From positions 8,966 through 72,965 of the forward strand of contig NZ_CH724156.1 in NCBI RefSeq assembly GCF_000152625.1: a stretch of DNA of 64,000 nt. Reading direction: 5' to 3'. Made by a program: the position numbers and the translations under genes. The stretch is from Roseovarius nubinhibens ISM. Its GTDB lineage: Bacteria > Pseudomonadota > Alphaproteobacteria > Rhodobacterales > Rhodobacteraceae. The notes under the pieces are model-generated. The model did not search any database and was not told the origin of the DNA. It saw nothing but the letters and a program-made list of their open reading frames with translations. Positions 18,037 to 26,066 of the stretch are shown here, piece by piece; within the stretch, counting starts at the first letter, position 1; each line of letters starts with the position of its first letter.

Positions 18037-19031
18037 CAGCGGCGCCCTCCGAGCTGTGGCATCCCGATGGCGCGGCGGTCGAGCGGCGCGGGCGGCGCAT
18101 CGGTGCGCGTGGCGACCCGGAGCCGCGCCGAGCGGGCGCGCGGATTGCGGTCGATCTCGGCTTCGCTGGCCGAGGTGGCCTTGCGGCTCACTTGGGTGAA
18201 TTGCGGGGCGACCTCAATGGTCTCGGGGGCGTGGCGGCTGCCCCGCCCGGCGCCGCCGAGCCGCGACTGGATAAACCGTTTGACCATGCGGTCCTCGATG
18301 GAGTGAAAGGTCACCACGGCGAGCTTGCCACCGGGTTTGAGCGCGCGTTCCGCCGCCGCCAGACCCTCGGCCAATTCGCCATATTCATCATTCACCGCGA
18401 TGCGCAGCGCCTGAAACGAGCGGGTCGCGGGATGGGCCTGACCGGGCTTGGGGCGCGGCAGGCATTTTTCAACGATTTCAGAGAGTTGCAACGTGGTCAC
18501 GATGGCCGCCTCTTCGCGGGCGCGGACGATGGCGCGGGCGATGCGGCGACTGGCGCGTTCCTCGCCATAGAGAAAGAGGATATCGGCCAGATCGCCCTCG
18601 TCGGCGCTGTTGACGATATGGGCGGCGGTCTCGCCCTCCTGGCTCATCCGCATGTCCAGCGGGCCGTCCTTCTGGAAGGAAAAGCCGCGCATCGGCTGAT
18701 CGAGCTGCATCGACGACACACCGAGATCGAGCACCACCCCGTCGAGATCGGTGGCGTAATCGTCCATCTTGGAGAACACGCCGCGCACCAGCTCGAGCCG
18801 GTCGCCATACTCTGCGCCCCATTGGGCGGCGAGATCATGGGCCAGCGGATCGCGGTCGACACCGATGACCTTGTCGGCCCCGGCGGCGAGAAGATAGCGG
18901 GTATAACCGCCCGCCCCGAGCGTCCCGTCGAGCCAGGTGCCAGTGACCGGGGCCACCTCGGCAATCAGCGGTTCGATCAAAACGGGAATATGGGGGTCGC
19001 GGTCAGAGGGGGGTGTGGCAGCAGGTGACAT
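18036..19031 (-). CDS. rsmH: 16S rRNA (cytosine(1402)-N(4))-methyltransferase RsmH
   Basis: A 331-aa SAM-dependent methyltransferase. The SAM motif is [39 protein letters not shown] and [13 protein letters not shown] are RsmH (MraW) signatures. It methylates N4 of C1402 in 16S rRNA, at the decoding centre. It begins 3 nt after the mraZ stop and is the second gene of the division/cell-wall operon. Confidence 0.97.
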   Translation of the reverse strand: MSPAATPPSDRDPHIPVLIEPLIAEVAPVTGTWLDGTLGAGGYTRYLLAAGADKVIGVDRDPLAHDLAAQWGAEYGDRLELVRGVFSKMDDYATDLDGVVLDLGVSSMQLDQPMRGFSFQKDGPLDMRMSQEGETAAHIVNSADEGDLADILFLYGEERASRRIARAIVRAREEAAIVTTLQLSEIVEKCLPRPKPGQAHPATRSFQALRIAVNDEYGELAEGLAAAERALKPGGKLAVVTFHSIEDRMVKRFIQSRLGGAGRGSRHAPETIEVAPQFTQVSRKATSASEAEIDRNPRARSARLRVATRTDAPPAPLDRRAIGMPQLGGRR

Positions 19032-19034
19032 CCC

Positions 19035-19538
19035 TCACTCCTTTGCAGCGTTGTCCAGGAAAATCAGCGGATCGAAGTCATCGGGCAGCTCGTCGAGCCA
19101 TTCCTCGGTCCGGGCCAGCTCTTCCGCCTCGTAGGTTTCGGGCTTCCAGATCTGGAACGTGTCACCGGCGGCGATAAAGAAGGCCTCGTTGTCGAGATCG
19201 ATCTTTTGCCGCAGCTTGGCAGGCAGCACAAGACGACCGGTTTCATCGACCGTGGTGGGAAAGCTCTGACCGTGAAAGAGGCGTTGGAGCATCTTGCGCT
19301 CCATCGAGCCACGCGGCAGGGCGTCGATCTTGGCATCCACCTCTTCGATGGCTTCGATCGTATAGCATTCGAGGTAATTGCGGCGGTGATCGCCATAGAC
19401 GATGACCAGCTCGGGCGTGTCGCCATCGCGCCAGTTCGGATCGGACGCTTCCAGCACACGGCGAAACGAGGCCGGGATCGAGACCCTGCCCTTCGTATCT
19501 ACCTTGTGATGGCTTTCGCCTCTGAACCTGCGGGCCAC
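19035..19538 (-). CDS. mraZ: Transcriptional regulator MraZ
   Basis: A 167-aa protein with two MraZ/AbrB-like repeats (KVDTKGRVSIPASFRR near 12-27 and TVDETGRLVLPAKLRQK near 95-112). MraZ rings bind TGGGN direct repeats and repress or modulate the dcw operon. A GTG start with GGACAGGAC upstream fits the family N-terminus. It is the first gene of the operon and is preceded by about 850 nt of non-coding sequence that contains an array of TGGGA repeats, so autoregulation is likely but the site is unusually distant. Confidence 0.96.
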   Translation of the reverse strand: MARRFRGESHHKVDTKGRVSIPASFRRVLEASDPNWRDGDTPELVIVYGDHRRNYLECYTIEAIEEVDAKIDALPRGSMERKMLQRLFHGQSFPTTVDETGRLVLPAKLRQKIDLDNEAFFIAAGDTFQIWKPETYEAEELARTEEWLDELPDDFDPLIFLDNAAKE

Positions 19539-20222
19539 TTTGTCCTGTCCCTTGCGTGTTGCCTCCCGGAAACGAAACGACGGATAGAGCTGCTGCCACT
19601 GCCCTACCCGTCGCCCTCGTCCCGCTTAGCGGGGTGTCCAGCTGCGCGCGCCACCTGGGGGGATGTCTGCTCGCCCGCGCGCCGGATCTCTTCGTTTCTG
19701 ATGAAGCGGGCGCCTGTATGAAACCTGACTTGGGAGTTTTGGTTGGGGTCTTGCTGCCCCTTGATCCCGTCCTCATCGTGTCTATAGGGATGCCATGGGA
19801 ATTCATGGAGATCAACAAGTTTTTACGGGAAATCACCACAGGATGTTGTTCTGGAGGCCCTTAAAAAACAAGATGATGTGGCCGTTTTGGGAGATTTCGC
19901 ACACAACCTAGCGGAAAGTGACTTGACCACACACAAGATATAGACAAGTCGCAGCGCCCAATTTTTTTCCCATATATTCCCGGGATTTCGGAGAATCTCA
20001 GTGAATCAAGGCCGCAGAGCCCGCTCTAGCAGCCCTGTCAGCCCGAGAAAACCCGGCAAATCACCCGGGGAACCCGCGATTTCCTGCCAAATCGCCCCAA
20101 GTGATTCGCAAATTGCCGCTCATCGGCCCATGAATTCCCGTGCCGCCCATGATTTCCCTGCTGATCTGCGCCGATCCGTGCCCTGTGCCCTGCTCTGGCG
20201 CTCTCTGCCCTGCTCTGGCCTG
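19539..20222 (-). other. Long non-coding leader upstream of mraZ
   Basis: No credible gene lies here on either strand. On the minus strand the region is AT-richer near 19860-19990 and holds an inverted repeat GACTTG...CAAGTC flanking TATATCTTGTGTGTG, so a promoter may sit there. In Rhodobacter sphaeroides the mraZ leader produces the small RNA UpsM; this leader could do the same, though I see no strong terminator hairpin with a T-run. A second, degenerate block of GGG boxes lies at 20126-20159. Confidence 0.4.
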
Positions 20223-20285
20223 ACCCACGCCGTCCCATGGCGTCCCAGCTGTCCCATGAGATCCCAGACCTCCCATGCCGTCCCA
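20223..20285 (-). repeat. Seven phased TGGGA repeats, candidate MraZ operator array
   Basis: On the minus strand seven pentamers (six TGGGA and one TGGGT) begin at plus-strand positions 20223, 20233, 20243, 20252, 20262, 20271 and 20281, a period of 9-10 bp, one helical turn. Spacers are 4-5 nt. This is the known MraZ-box design (TGGGN repeats with 5-nt spacers), but with seven rather than three or four copies, about 690 nt from mraZ. Confidence 0.6.
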
Positions 20286-20302
20286 TCCACCGCATGCGAA
20301 AG

Positions 20303-20330
20303 GGGCGCGCCCGCTGGCACGCCCCTCCCC
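20303..20330 (-). terminator. Terminator downstream of acuI
   Basis: Reading the minus strand, GGGGCGTGCC pairs with GGCGCGCCCC (one G-U pair) around a 4-nt loop, followed by TTTC. It separates the acuI operon from the mraZ leader. Confidence 0.6.
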
Positions 20331-20384
20331 TGTCTCTGTCGAACCTTGCGGCCCGCTGTGGGCCCGCTGTGGCCCCTGCCCCGA

Positions 20385-21374
20385 TCAGGCGTTGACGTCG
20401 ACCACCACGCGGCCCTTGACCTGACCCTTGAGGATGTCGCGGCCAAGCCCCGGCAGATCCGAGAGCGTCGCGGGCTGCACCATCGCCTCGAGCTTGTCCA
20501 TCGGCAGATCGCGGGCGATGCGCTCCCAGGCGCGCACGCGGTTGTCATAGGGCTGCATCACGCTGTCGATGCCGAGAAGGTTCACGCCGCGCAGGATGAA
20601 GGGCGTGATGAGCGCGCCTTCGATCGCCGCGCCCCCCGCGAGACCGATGGCCGCGACCGAGCTGCCATATTCCATCTGCTTGAGCACCCGGCCCAGCATG
20701 GCGCCCGCCACCGCATCGACGCAGCCGCCCCAGCGTTCGCCTTCGAGCGGCTTGCGCGTCACCTCTTCGAACTCTTCACGACCGAGGATGTCGCTGGCCC
20801 CGAGATCGCGCAGGTAATCGGCCTGTTCGGCGCGGCCGGTGACCGCCGCCACCTTATGCCCGAGATTGGCGAGGATCGCGGTCGCCACGGACCCGACGCC
20901 GCCCGCAGCACCGGTGACCAGCACCGGCCCGGATTTGAGCCCCTGATCCTCGAGCGCCTGCACCGCGAGCATCGCGGTGAGACCGGCGGTGCCCACCGCC
21001 ATCGCTTGCCGCGCATCGAGCCCCTCGGGCAGCGGCACCAGCCAATCGGCGCGCACCCGCGCCTTTTGCGCATAGCCGCCCCAATGCGCCTCGCCCACAC
21101 GCCAGCCGGTGAGCACCACCTTGTCGCCGGGCTTGTACCGGTCGTCCGAGCTCTCCTCGACGGTGCCCGAGAAATCGATCCCCGGCACATGCGGGTAGTT
21201 GCGCACCAGCCCGCCGCCCGGCCCGATGCAGAGCCCGTCCTTGTAGTTCACGGTGGAATATTCCACCGCCACAGTCACCTCGCCCTGCGGCAGCTGCGCC
21301 AGATCGATCTCTTCCACCGAAGCGGATGTCTTGCCGCTCTCTTCGTCCTTGTTGACGACCAATGCCTTGAACAT
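20385..21374 (-). CDS. acuI: Acrylyl-CoA reductase AcuI (MDR family)
   Basis: A 329-aa zinc-independent medium-chain dehydrogenase/reductase of the YhdH/YhfP/AcuI group: GroES-like domain (YSTVNYKDGLCI, PGIDFSGTV) and Rossmann domain with VTGAAGGVGSVA. In DMSP-degrading Rhodobacteraceae AcuI reduces acryloyl-CoA to propionyl-CoA with NADPH and protects against acrylate; placement directly after dmdA supports this. The ATG at 21374 has GAGGAGAG upstream. It lies 78 nt after the dmdA stop. Confidence 0.88.
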   Translation of the reverse strand: MFKALVVNKDEESGKTSASVEEIDLAQLPQGEVTVAVEYSTVNYKDGLCIGPGGGLVRNYPHVPGIDFSGTVEESSDDRYKPGDKVVLTGWRVGEAHWGGYAQKARVRADWLVPLPEGLDARQAMAVGTAGLTAMLAVQALEDQGLKSGPVLVTGAAGGVGSVATAILANLGHKVAAVTGRAEQADYLRDLGASDILGREEFEEVTRKPLEGERWGGCVDAVAGAMLGRVLKQMEYGSSVAAIGLAGGAAIEGALITPFILRGVNLLGIDSVMQPYDNRVRAWERIARDLPMDKLEAMVQPATLSDLPGLGRDILKGQVKGRVVVDVNA

Positions 21375-21452
21375 GTCTCTCTCCTCCATCTTATGTGAAT
21401 GCCCTGACTGTGTGTCTTGGAGCCGCGGGGGCCGCGCCCCCGACCGCCCCTG

Positions 21453-22562
21453 TCAGAGCCAGAATTTTTCCTGCACCACAGCGGCGCGCTCTTCGCCCTT
21501 GATATCGACCCGCAGCTCGGTGCCCGCGTCCCAATGGGTCATCCGCACCATGCCGATGGCCACGTTGGTGTTGAAATCGGGCGACCAGGCGGCCGAGGTC
21601 ACCTGACCGACCCGCTTGTCCCCGGCATAGAGCGGCCAGACCCGGTCACAGCCCGGCACCGGATCGCCGGCGATAGCGATGGGGCGGATCTGCTGCACCG
21701 GGCCTTCCTTGGCCACCCGCAACAGCGCATCCCGGCCGATACAGCCGATGGCGGTATGGGTGTTGCAGAACTTGCCCAGCCCGCATTCATGGGGCGTGTT
21801 GTCATCGGTCATGTCATTGCCATAGCTGAGCAGACCGCCCTCAATCCGCTCGATCCCGTTGGGACAGCCAGCGCGGACCTGCAGATCCTCGCCCGCCTTG
21901 AACAGCGCGTCCCAGAGCGGCATGCCGATGTCACCGCCCTCGACATAGATCTCGAACCCGCCCTGTTTGGAATAGCCCGAACGCGCGATGACCATGTCGC
22001 GGCCTTCGAAATCAAAGACCCCATAGCGGAAGAAGCGGATGTCGCGCACCGCATCGCCAAAGACCCGCGCCATCAACTCGTCCGATTTCGGCCCCTGTAT
22101 GCCCAAGGGCGACACGTCTGGCTCATCCACCAGCACATCGAGCCGATAGCCATTGGCCACGCCCTTGACCCAGAGCAGCAGATCGCTGTCGGCGATGGAG
22201 ATCCACCACCGATCCTCGGACAGCTTGACCGCCACCGGATCGTTGAGCATGCCGCCCGTCTCATCGACGATCGGCACGTAGTAGCATTGGCCAACGCCCA
22301 TGCCGCGCAGATCGCGCGGGGTCAGCATCTGCATCAGCCGCGAGGCATCGGGGCCGCGCAGCTCGACCTGACGTTCGCAGGCCACGTCCCAGACCTGCAC
22401 ATGTTTCTTGAGATGGTGGTAATCCGCCTCGACGCTCTCGAACACGGTCGGCAGCAGCATCCGGTTGTAGACGGTATAGGCGCTGACGCCTTGCGCCTCG
22501 ACCCCATCGGAAAAGGGCGTGCGGCGCAGGCGGCGGGTCTGGGAAATCATGGCTGGGCTCAT
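21453..22562 (-). CDS. dmdA: Dimethylsulfoniopropionate demethylase DmdA
   Basis: A 369-aa GcvT-fold protein. It moves a methyl group from DMSP to tetrahydrofolate, giving methylmercaptopropionate. Motifs consistent with DmdA rather than glycine-cleavage T protein include GVEAQGVSAYTVYNRMLLPTVF near the N-terminus, QVWDVACERQVELRGPDA, and GYSKQGGFEIYV. The ATG at 22562 (AGAGGA 9 nt upstream) overlaps the DinB stop as ATGA; a second ATG at 22550 lacks a Shine-Dalgarno. dmdB/C/D are not in the window. A related GcvT paralogue cannot be fully excluded. Confidence 0.88.
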   Translation of the reverse strand: MSPAMISQTRRLRRTPFSDGVEAQGVSAYTVYNRMLLPTVFESVEADYHHLKKHVQVWDVACERQVELRGPDASRLMQMLTPRDLRGMGVGQCYYVPIVDETGGMLNDPVAVKLSEDRWWISIADSDLLLWVKGVANGYRLDVLVDEPDVSPLGIQGPKSDELMARVFGDAVRDIRFFRYGVFDFEGRDMVIARSGYSKQGGFEIYVEGGDIGMPLWDALFKAGEDLQVRAGCPNGIERIEGGLLSYGNDMTDDNTPHECGLGKFCNTHTAIGCIGRDALLRVAKEGPVQQIRPIAIAGDPVPGCDRVWPLYAGDKRVGQVTSAAWSPDFNTNVAIGMVRMTHWDAGTELRVDIKGEERAAVVQEKFWL

Positions 22563-23074
22563 CGGCCAACATCCTCTGGCATGACAAAGAGATCGGTATC
22601 CCCGGGGCGCGCCCCCGCCGCCGTCAGCATGGCGTGGATTTGCCCCCGGTGATGGGTTTGGTGGTTGAAGAAATGCGCGACGCATAGGCCCAGAGCCCGT
22701 GTCACATCGCGCCCCAGAGTGCCGGAATACCAAGCGAGATCGCTGGCAAGTTCCGCCACCCCAAGCGCATGCGCCCAAGCCAGAATGCGCGCATCCGTCT
22801 CGGCGCGCTGGGCTTTGAACGCCTCCCAATCGGCAAAGAGCGCGGCACTGCCGGTGACGCCGCAGGCCGGGGCCTCGCCCGCCTCAAAGCGCGACATCCA
22901 GGCCAGATCGGCCCAGAGCAGATGCGAAAACGTCCCCGCGATCGAGCCAAAGAACGCGCCGCGCTCTTCGGCCCGGGCTGCGGGCGACAGCGCCTCGGCC
23001 GCCGCCACAAGGTTCTGGTTTTGCCAGAGGTTGTAGCGCGCCATCAGCTGGCAAAACTCCGGAGAGACGGTCAT
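22559..23074 (-). CDS. DinB/YfiT-family metal-dependent protein
   Basis: A 171-aa four-helix-bundle protein of the DinB family. The metal ligands are visible: His51 in TFSHLLWAD and the His cluster in HFFNHQTHHRGQ (His134-His142). Family members include thiol-dependent S-transferases and isomerases (YfiT, bacillithiol/mycothiol enzymes), but the substrate here is unknown. It sits inside the DMSP operon, 30 nt after the DUF1326 gene and overlapping dmdA by ATGA, so it is co-translated with dmdA. A role in thiol or methyl handling is an inference from context only. Confidence 0.85.
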   Translation of the reverse strand: MTVSPEFCQLMARYNLWQNQNLVAAAEALSPAARAEERGAFFGSIAGTFSHLLWADLAWMSRFEAGEAPACGVTGSAALFADWEAFKAQRAETDARILAWAHALGVAELASDLAWYSGTLGRDVTRALGLCVAHFFNHQTHHRGQIHAMLTAAGARPGDTDLFVMPEDVGR

Positions 23075-23104
23075 TGGGGCAACGCTCCTGCCAAGACCCC
23101 GGCC

Positions 23105-23740
23105 CTAGCGGGCGGTGGGGCCGGACCAGTCGATGGGGCAGATTTCCGCGGATTTGCCGCCGAAATCCCAGACGCGGCCATAATCGCGCACCCGGCTCTT
23201 CTTGCCCTTGGCGGCGATGATGTCGGGGCCCATCCAATATTGCGAATTGGTGATGGTCACCGGCTGATCGGGGCTGGCGCCGTCGATCATCTCGATCTCG
23301 CCCTGGATCTTGCGGCCGATCTGGATGGCGCGGGTCTTGCCCTCGCGCTGGATCGCCACCGGCAGCCGTTCGACGCCGATGATTTCCGACACGAGCATGG
23401 TAAAGAGCCCGGTGGTGCCGCCCGCCTTGCCCGAGAAGATGGCGCAGATCGCGTCGAACGCCGCGTCGCTGGCGCGTTCGTCGACATAGAGCGCGACCTT
23501 CCAATTGCCCTCGCCCATGCGGCCCGGGATATCGGCGAGAATGCCGACATTGAGGTTCGACAGGTCTTCGCCGTCAAAGCTGCCTTCGTCGATGGCAATG
23601 GCCATCCAGGCGTGGCAATGGCCCTCGGTGGGCGGGTGCTGGCCAAGGCTCACCACGCAGGGGCAGAAGACTTCGCAGCTACAATTGAGGAACAACTCAC
23701 CCTTGATCGCCCATTCCGGTGCGGTTTTCGTCTCACTCAT
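23105..23740 (-). CDS. DUF1326 domain protein
   Basis: A 211-aa soluble protein of the DUF1326 family. A Cys/His-rich N-terminus (Cys20, Cys22, Cys26, Cys28 in LNCSCEVFCPC, then His41-Cys42-His43) suggests metal binding. The rest is beta-rich with GGTTGLFTMLVSEIIG and NSQYWMGPD. DUF1326 genes are frequently next to DUF2182 genes, as here (3-nt gap), so the pair probably works together. Function unknown; metal binding is inferred from the residues. Confidence 0.85.
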   Translation of the reverse strand: MSETKTAPEWAIKGELFLNCSCEVFCPCVVSLGQHPPTEGHCHAWMAIAIDEGSFDGEDLSNLNVGILADIPGRMGEGNWKVALYVDERASDAAFDAICAIFSGKAGGTTGLFTMLVSEIIGVERLPVAIQREGKTRAIQIGRKIQGEIEMIDGASPDQPVTITNSQYWMGPDIIAAKGKKSRVRDYGRVWDFGGKSAEICPIDWSGPTAR

Positions 23741-23743
23741 CCT

Positions 23744-24544
23744 TTATCCTCCCAGGACATGCGGCGCGACCAGCCAGACCAGCCCGCCAAGTATCAGCAA
23801 CACCCCAAATGGCCGCGCCACCGCGTGACCGATCTGAGGCAGTTTCTCCAAAATCATGTAGATCGTGGCGAGCCCCATCCAGGCGAGGTTCATCACCCCA
23901 CCGGCAAAGCCCAGCACCATCAGGGGCCAGCAGCAGCCCACGCAATAGGCACCAAGCCCGAGCCCCATGCGCAGCCCGCCGAGCCCGCCGGCGCGCCAAT
24001 GGCCGAGGAAATACATCATCGGGCTGTGGCAAACGCCGTGGCAGATTTCCTTGAGCCGGGTGAATTGGTAGAGCCCCGCCCCGATCAGCAAGAGCGCGCC
24101 AATCCAGGGCGCCCGCGCGATGCCCAGCATGTCGATCACCCCACCATAGAGAAGCGCCAGCTGCGCCCCGGTGATCAGCCCGGCAAAGCCCACCCAGATG
24201 AGGAAATACCCCGCCAAGACGCCGAGAAACCCGGCGCGGCTGCCATTGGCCGAGGCGATCAGATCCTCATAGCTGCGCAAGGTCGGCACCAAGGTCGGCA
24301 GCATCATCGCCGCCATCATGATCGCCCACATGGCAAAGAGCGGGCCGAAGTTCGCCATCGGCATATACATCGGCATGCGCGGGTCCATCTGGCGCATCCG
24401 TTCGCCCATCGCGCCGGGGCGGCCCAGCAGGTCGAGATCCATCTGCATCGCCATCGCATACATCGCATACCACGCCGCGAGGATCGCCGCGAAAAAGCCC
24501 AGCCAAGCCAGGTTGCGCAGGGGTATGGTCAGAATTCCGTGCAT
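23744..24544 (-). CDS. DUF2182 integral membrane protein
   Basis: A 266-aa membrane protein with about seven TM helices. A Met-rich loop (MQMDLDLLGRPGAMGERMRQMDPRM region) and His/Cys residues in CHGVCHSPMMYFLGHW and GAYCVGCCW match the family's description as a predicted metal-binding membrane protein. First gene of the five-gene operon DUF2182-DUF1326-DinB-dmdA-acuI, starting 60 nt from the divergent GntR-type regulator with a palindromic operator between them. Confidence 0.88.
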   Translation of the reverse strand: MHGILTIPLRNLAWLGFFAAILAAWYAMYAMAMQMDLDLLGRPGAMGERMRQMDPRMPMYMPMANFGPLFAMWAIMMAAMMLPTLVPTLRSYEDLIASANGSRAGFLGVLAGYFLIWVGFAGLITGAQLALLYGGVIDMLGIARAPWIGALLLIGAGLYQFTRLKEICHGVCHSPMMYFLGHWRAGGLGGLRMGLGLGAYCVGCCWPLMVLGFAGGVMNLAWMGLATIYMILEKLPQIGHAVARPFGVLLILGGLVWLVAPHVLGG

Positions 24545-24576
24545 CGCGTATGTCCTAGACTCACCTCGGCACTCAA

Positions 24577-24590
24577 AATGTCAGACAATT
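24577..24590. promoter_or_regulatory. GntR/FadR-type operator between divergent genes
   Basis: AATGTCAGACAATT contains the perfect odd palindrome TGTC-A-GACA (24579-24587), the classic form of FCD-type GntR operators. It lies 14 nt before the regulator start and 33 nt before the DUF2182 start, overlapping a possible -35 (CTGACA) of the DUF2182 operon, with TCTAGG as -10. It predicts autoregulation and control of the DMSP operon. Confidence 0.7.
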
Positions 24591-24603
24591 GCGGACGGCA
24601 CAA

Positions 24604-25332
24604 ATGAAAATTGATCCGGACAAGAAAATCGACCTCTCGGCTCAGATCGCCAATGCCATTCGCGATGCCATCGTATCGGGGGATATGATCGTCGACGAAC
24701 GGCTGCCCTCAGAGGCCGAGCTCTCGGATCAGTTTCAGGTGTCGCGGCCGACGGTGCGCGAGGCGCTCAAACGGCTGGCGGCGCAATCGCTCATTCGGAC
24801 CCAGCGCGGCGCCACCGGCGGCGCCTTCGTCAACCGGCTGCGCTATGAAGAGGCCTATGGTCAGCAGGTCACCACCTCGACGCTGCTGCTGTCGATGAAT
24901 GAGGTGAGTTTCGATGTGGCCTGCGAGGCGCGCTATGCGCTGGAGCGGGCCTGTGCGCCGCTCTCGGCCGAACGGCGCAGCCCCGATCACCTCGCCACGA
25001 TGCGCGCCGAAATCCACCGCCAGGCCCAGCCCGGCCTCTCGGATGAAAGCTTCTGCGCCTCGGATGTGACCTTTCACCGGGCGCTGGTCGATGGCGCGGG
25101 CAACCCGGTGCTGAGCTATCAGCTCGCCGGGGCGGTCGAGGCGATGCAGCCCTTGATGAACATGATCACCTTCACCGCCCGGTCGCGCGAGGCCATTGTC
25201 GGGCTACACACGCGGATTGCCGATGCGCTCGAGGCGCATGATGCGGGCGGGGCGGATCAGGCGCTGGTCGAGCTCGAGGCCTATACGCTCACCCTTGGCC
25301 GCGATGTCATGGCGGCGCGCGCCAAAGGCTGA
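24604..25332 (+). CDS. FadR/GntR-family transcriptional regulator
   Basis: A 242-aa regulator: GntR winged helix (about residues 8-80; LPSEAELSDQFQVSRPTVREALKRL) and an all-helical FCD ligand-binding domain (about 95-235; EARYALE, FHRALVDGAGNPVL, HTRIADAL) with the Asp/His metal-ligand pattern of that group. It is divergent from the DUF2182-DUF1326-DinB-dmdA-acuI operon. In Ruegeria a GntR-type regulator near dmdA-acuI (DmdR) controls that operon and responds to acrylate; this protein is a probable functional counterpart. The ATG at 24604 has GGACGG upstream. Confidence 0.9.
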   Translation: MKIDPDKKIDLSAQIANAIRDAIVSGDMIVDERLPSEAELSDQFQVSRPTVREALKRLAAQSLIRTQRGATGGAFVNRLRYEEAYGQQVTTSTLLLSMNEVSFDVACEARYALERACAPLSAERRSPDHLATMRAEIHRQAQPGLSDESFCASDVTFHRALVDGAGNPVLSYQLAGAVEAMQPLMNMITFTARSREAIVGLHTRIADALEAHDAGGADQALVELEAYTLTLGRDVMAARAKG

Positions 25333-25334
25333 CG

Positions 25335-25380
25335 CCGTTTCCCTCAAAGGGAAACGGGACGAAATCCTTTCAGGATTTCG
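25335..25380. terminator. Tandem hairpins between convergent genes
   Basis: Two perfect 9-bp hairpins lie side by side: CCGTTTCCC/GGGAAACGG (25335-25357, loop TCAAA) and CGAAATCCT/AGGATTTCG (25360-25380, loop TTC). The second overlaps the stop of the 5-FTHF cyclo-ligase gene. Neither has a long T-run. They probably terminate or stabilise the two convergent transcripts. Confidence 0.5.
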
Positions 25381-26026
25381 GAAACTCGAGCCGCTCGCCC
25401 GAGCCGAGCATTGCCCGCTGCATCGGAATGTCCCAAGGCTGCGGAAAGATCGTCTTGATCCGGCAATCGGAAAACCCCACGCCGACCACGTCGGCCGCGA
25501 GCCCGGCCAAGGTCCGGTCGTAATAGCCGCCGCCATTGCCGAGCCGATAGCCCGCCCCGTCGAGCCCCAGCAGCGGTGCTATGACGAGATCGGGCGTGAT
25601 CGGCGCGCCTGTCTCGGGCACCGGGATGTTCCACTGACCGCGCGTCATGGCCACACCGGGCCGCCAGCGGCGAAAGATCAGGGCGGCGTCTTTTTCCACC
25701 ACCACGGGCAAGAGCATCTCGGCCCCGGCCCGGTCGGCCTCGGCCATCCAGTCGCGCAGATCGGGCTCGGCCCGGATCGGCCAGAAGACCGCGATGCGCC
25801 GCCCGGCAAGCGGGCCGAGCATCTCACCAAGCCCCGCCATGATCCGCGCCGATTGCGTCCGTAGCCCCGCGACCCCCAGCGCCGTGCGCGCCGCATAGAG
25901 CCGCGTGCGTTCGGCCCGGCGAAACCGGGCGACATCGCGCCATGTCTCTGGGTCGACCGGGTGACCGCCGATCAGCTCATGCTGAAAACAGGGCGGTGCA
26001 CCGGGTCGGTCATCATCCTCTGCCAT
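25370..26026 (-). CDS. 5-formyltetrahydrofolate cyclo-ligase
   Basis: A 218-aa enzyme that converts 5-formyl-THF to 5,10-methenyl-THF with ATP. The family motif GNGGGYYDR (folate/ATP site) and the N-terminal RRAERTRLYAAR are present. The ATG at 26026 is used; the frame upstream is not supported. In many proteobacteria this gene adjoins zapA and 6S RNA; here it follows a DUF2842 gene (40-nt gap), while the 6S-like RNA is 18 kb away. Confidence 0.92.
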   Translation of the reverse strand: MAEDDDRPGAPPCFQHELIGGHPVDPETWRDVARFRRAERTRLYAARTALGVAGLRTQSARIMAGLGEMLGPLAGRRIAVFWPIRAEPDLRDWMAEADRAGAEMLLPVVVEKDAALIFRRWRPGVAMTRGQWNIPVPETGAPITPDLVIAPLLGLDGAGYRLGNGGGYYDRTLAGLAADVVGVGFSDCRIKTIFPQPWDIPMQRAMLGSGERLEFPKS

Positions 26027-26066
26027 GGGCGACAGCGAAGCACAGCCCGCCTGCCCCGGCAAGCGA

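Noticed and set aside
19729..19757. TTGGGAG and TTGGGG close to mraZ as MraZ boxes
   Set aside because: They are on the strand opposite to mraZ and 13 bp apart, not 10, so they do not fit the MraZ repeat rule.
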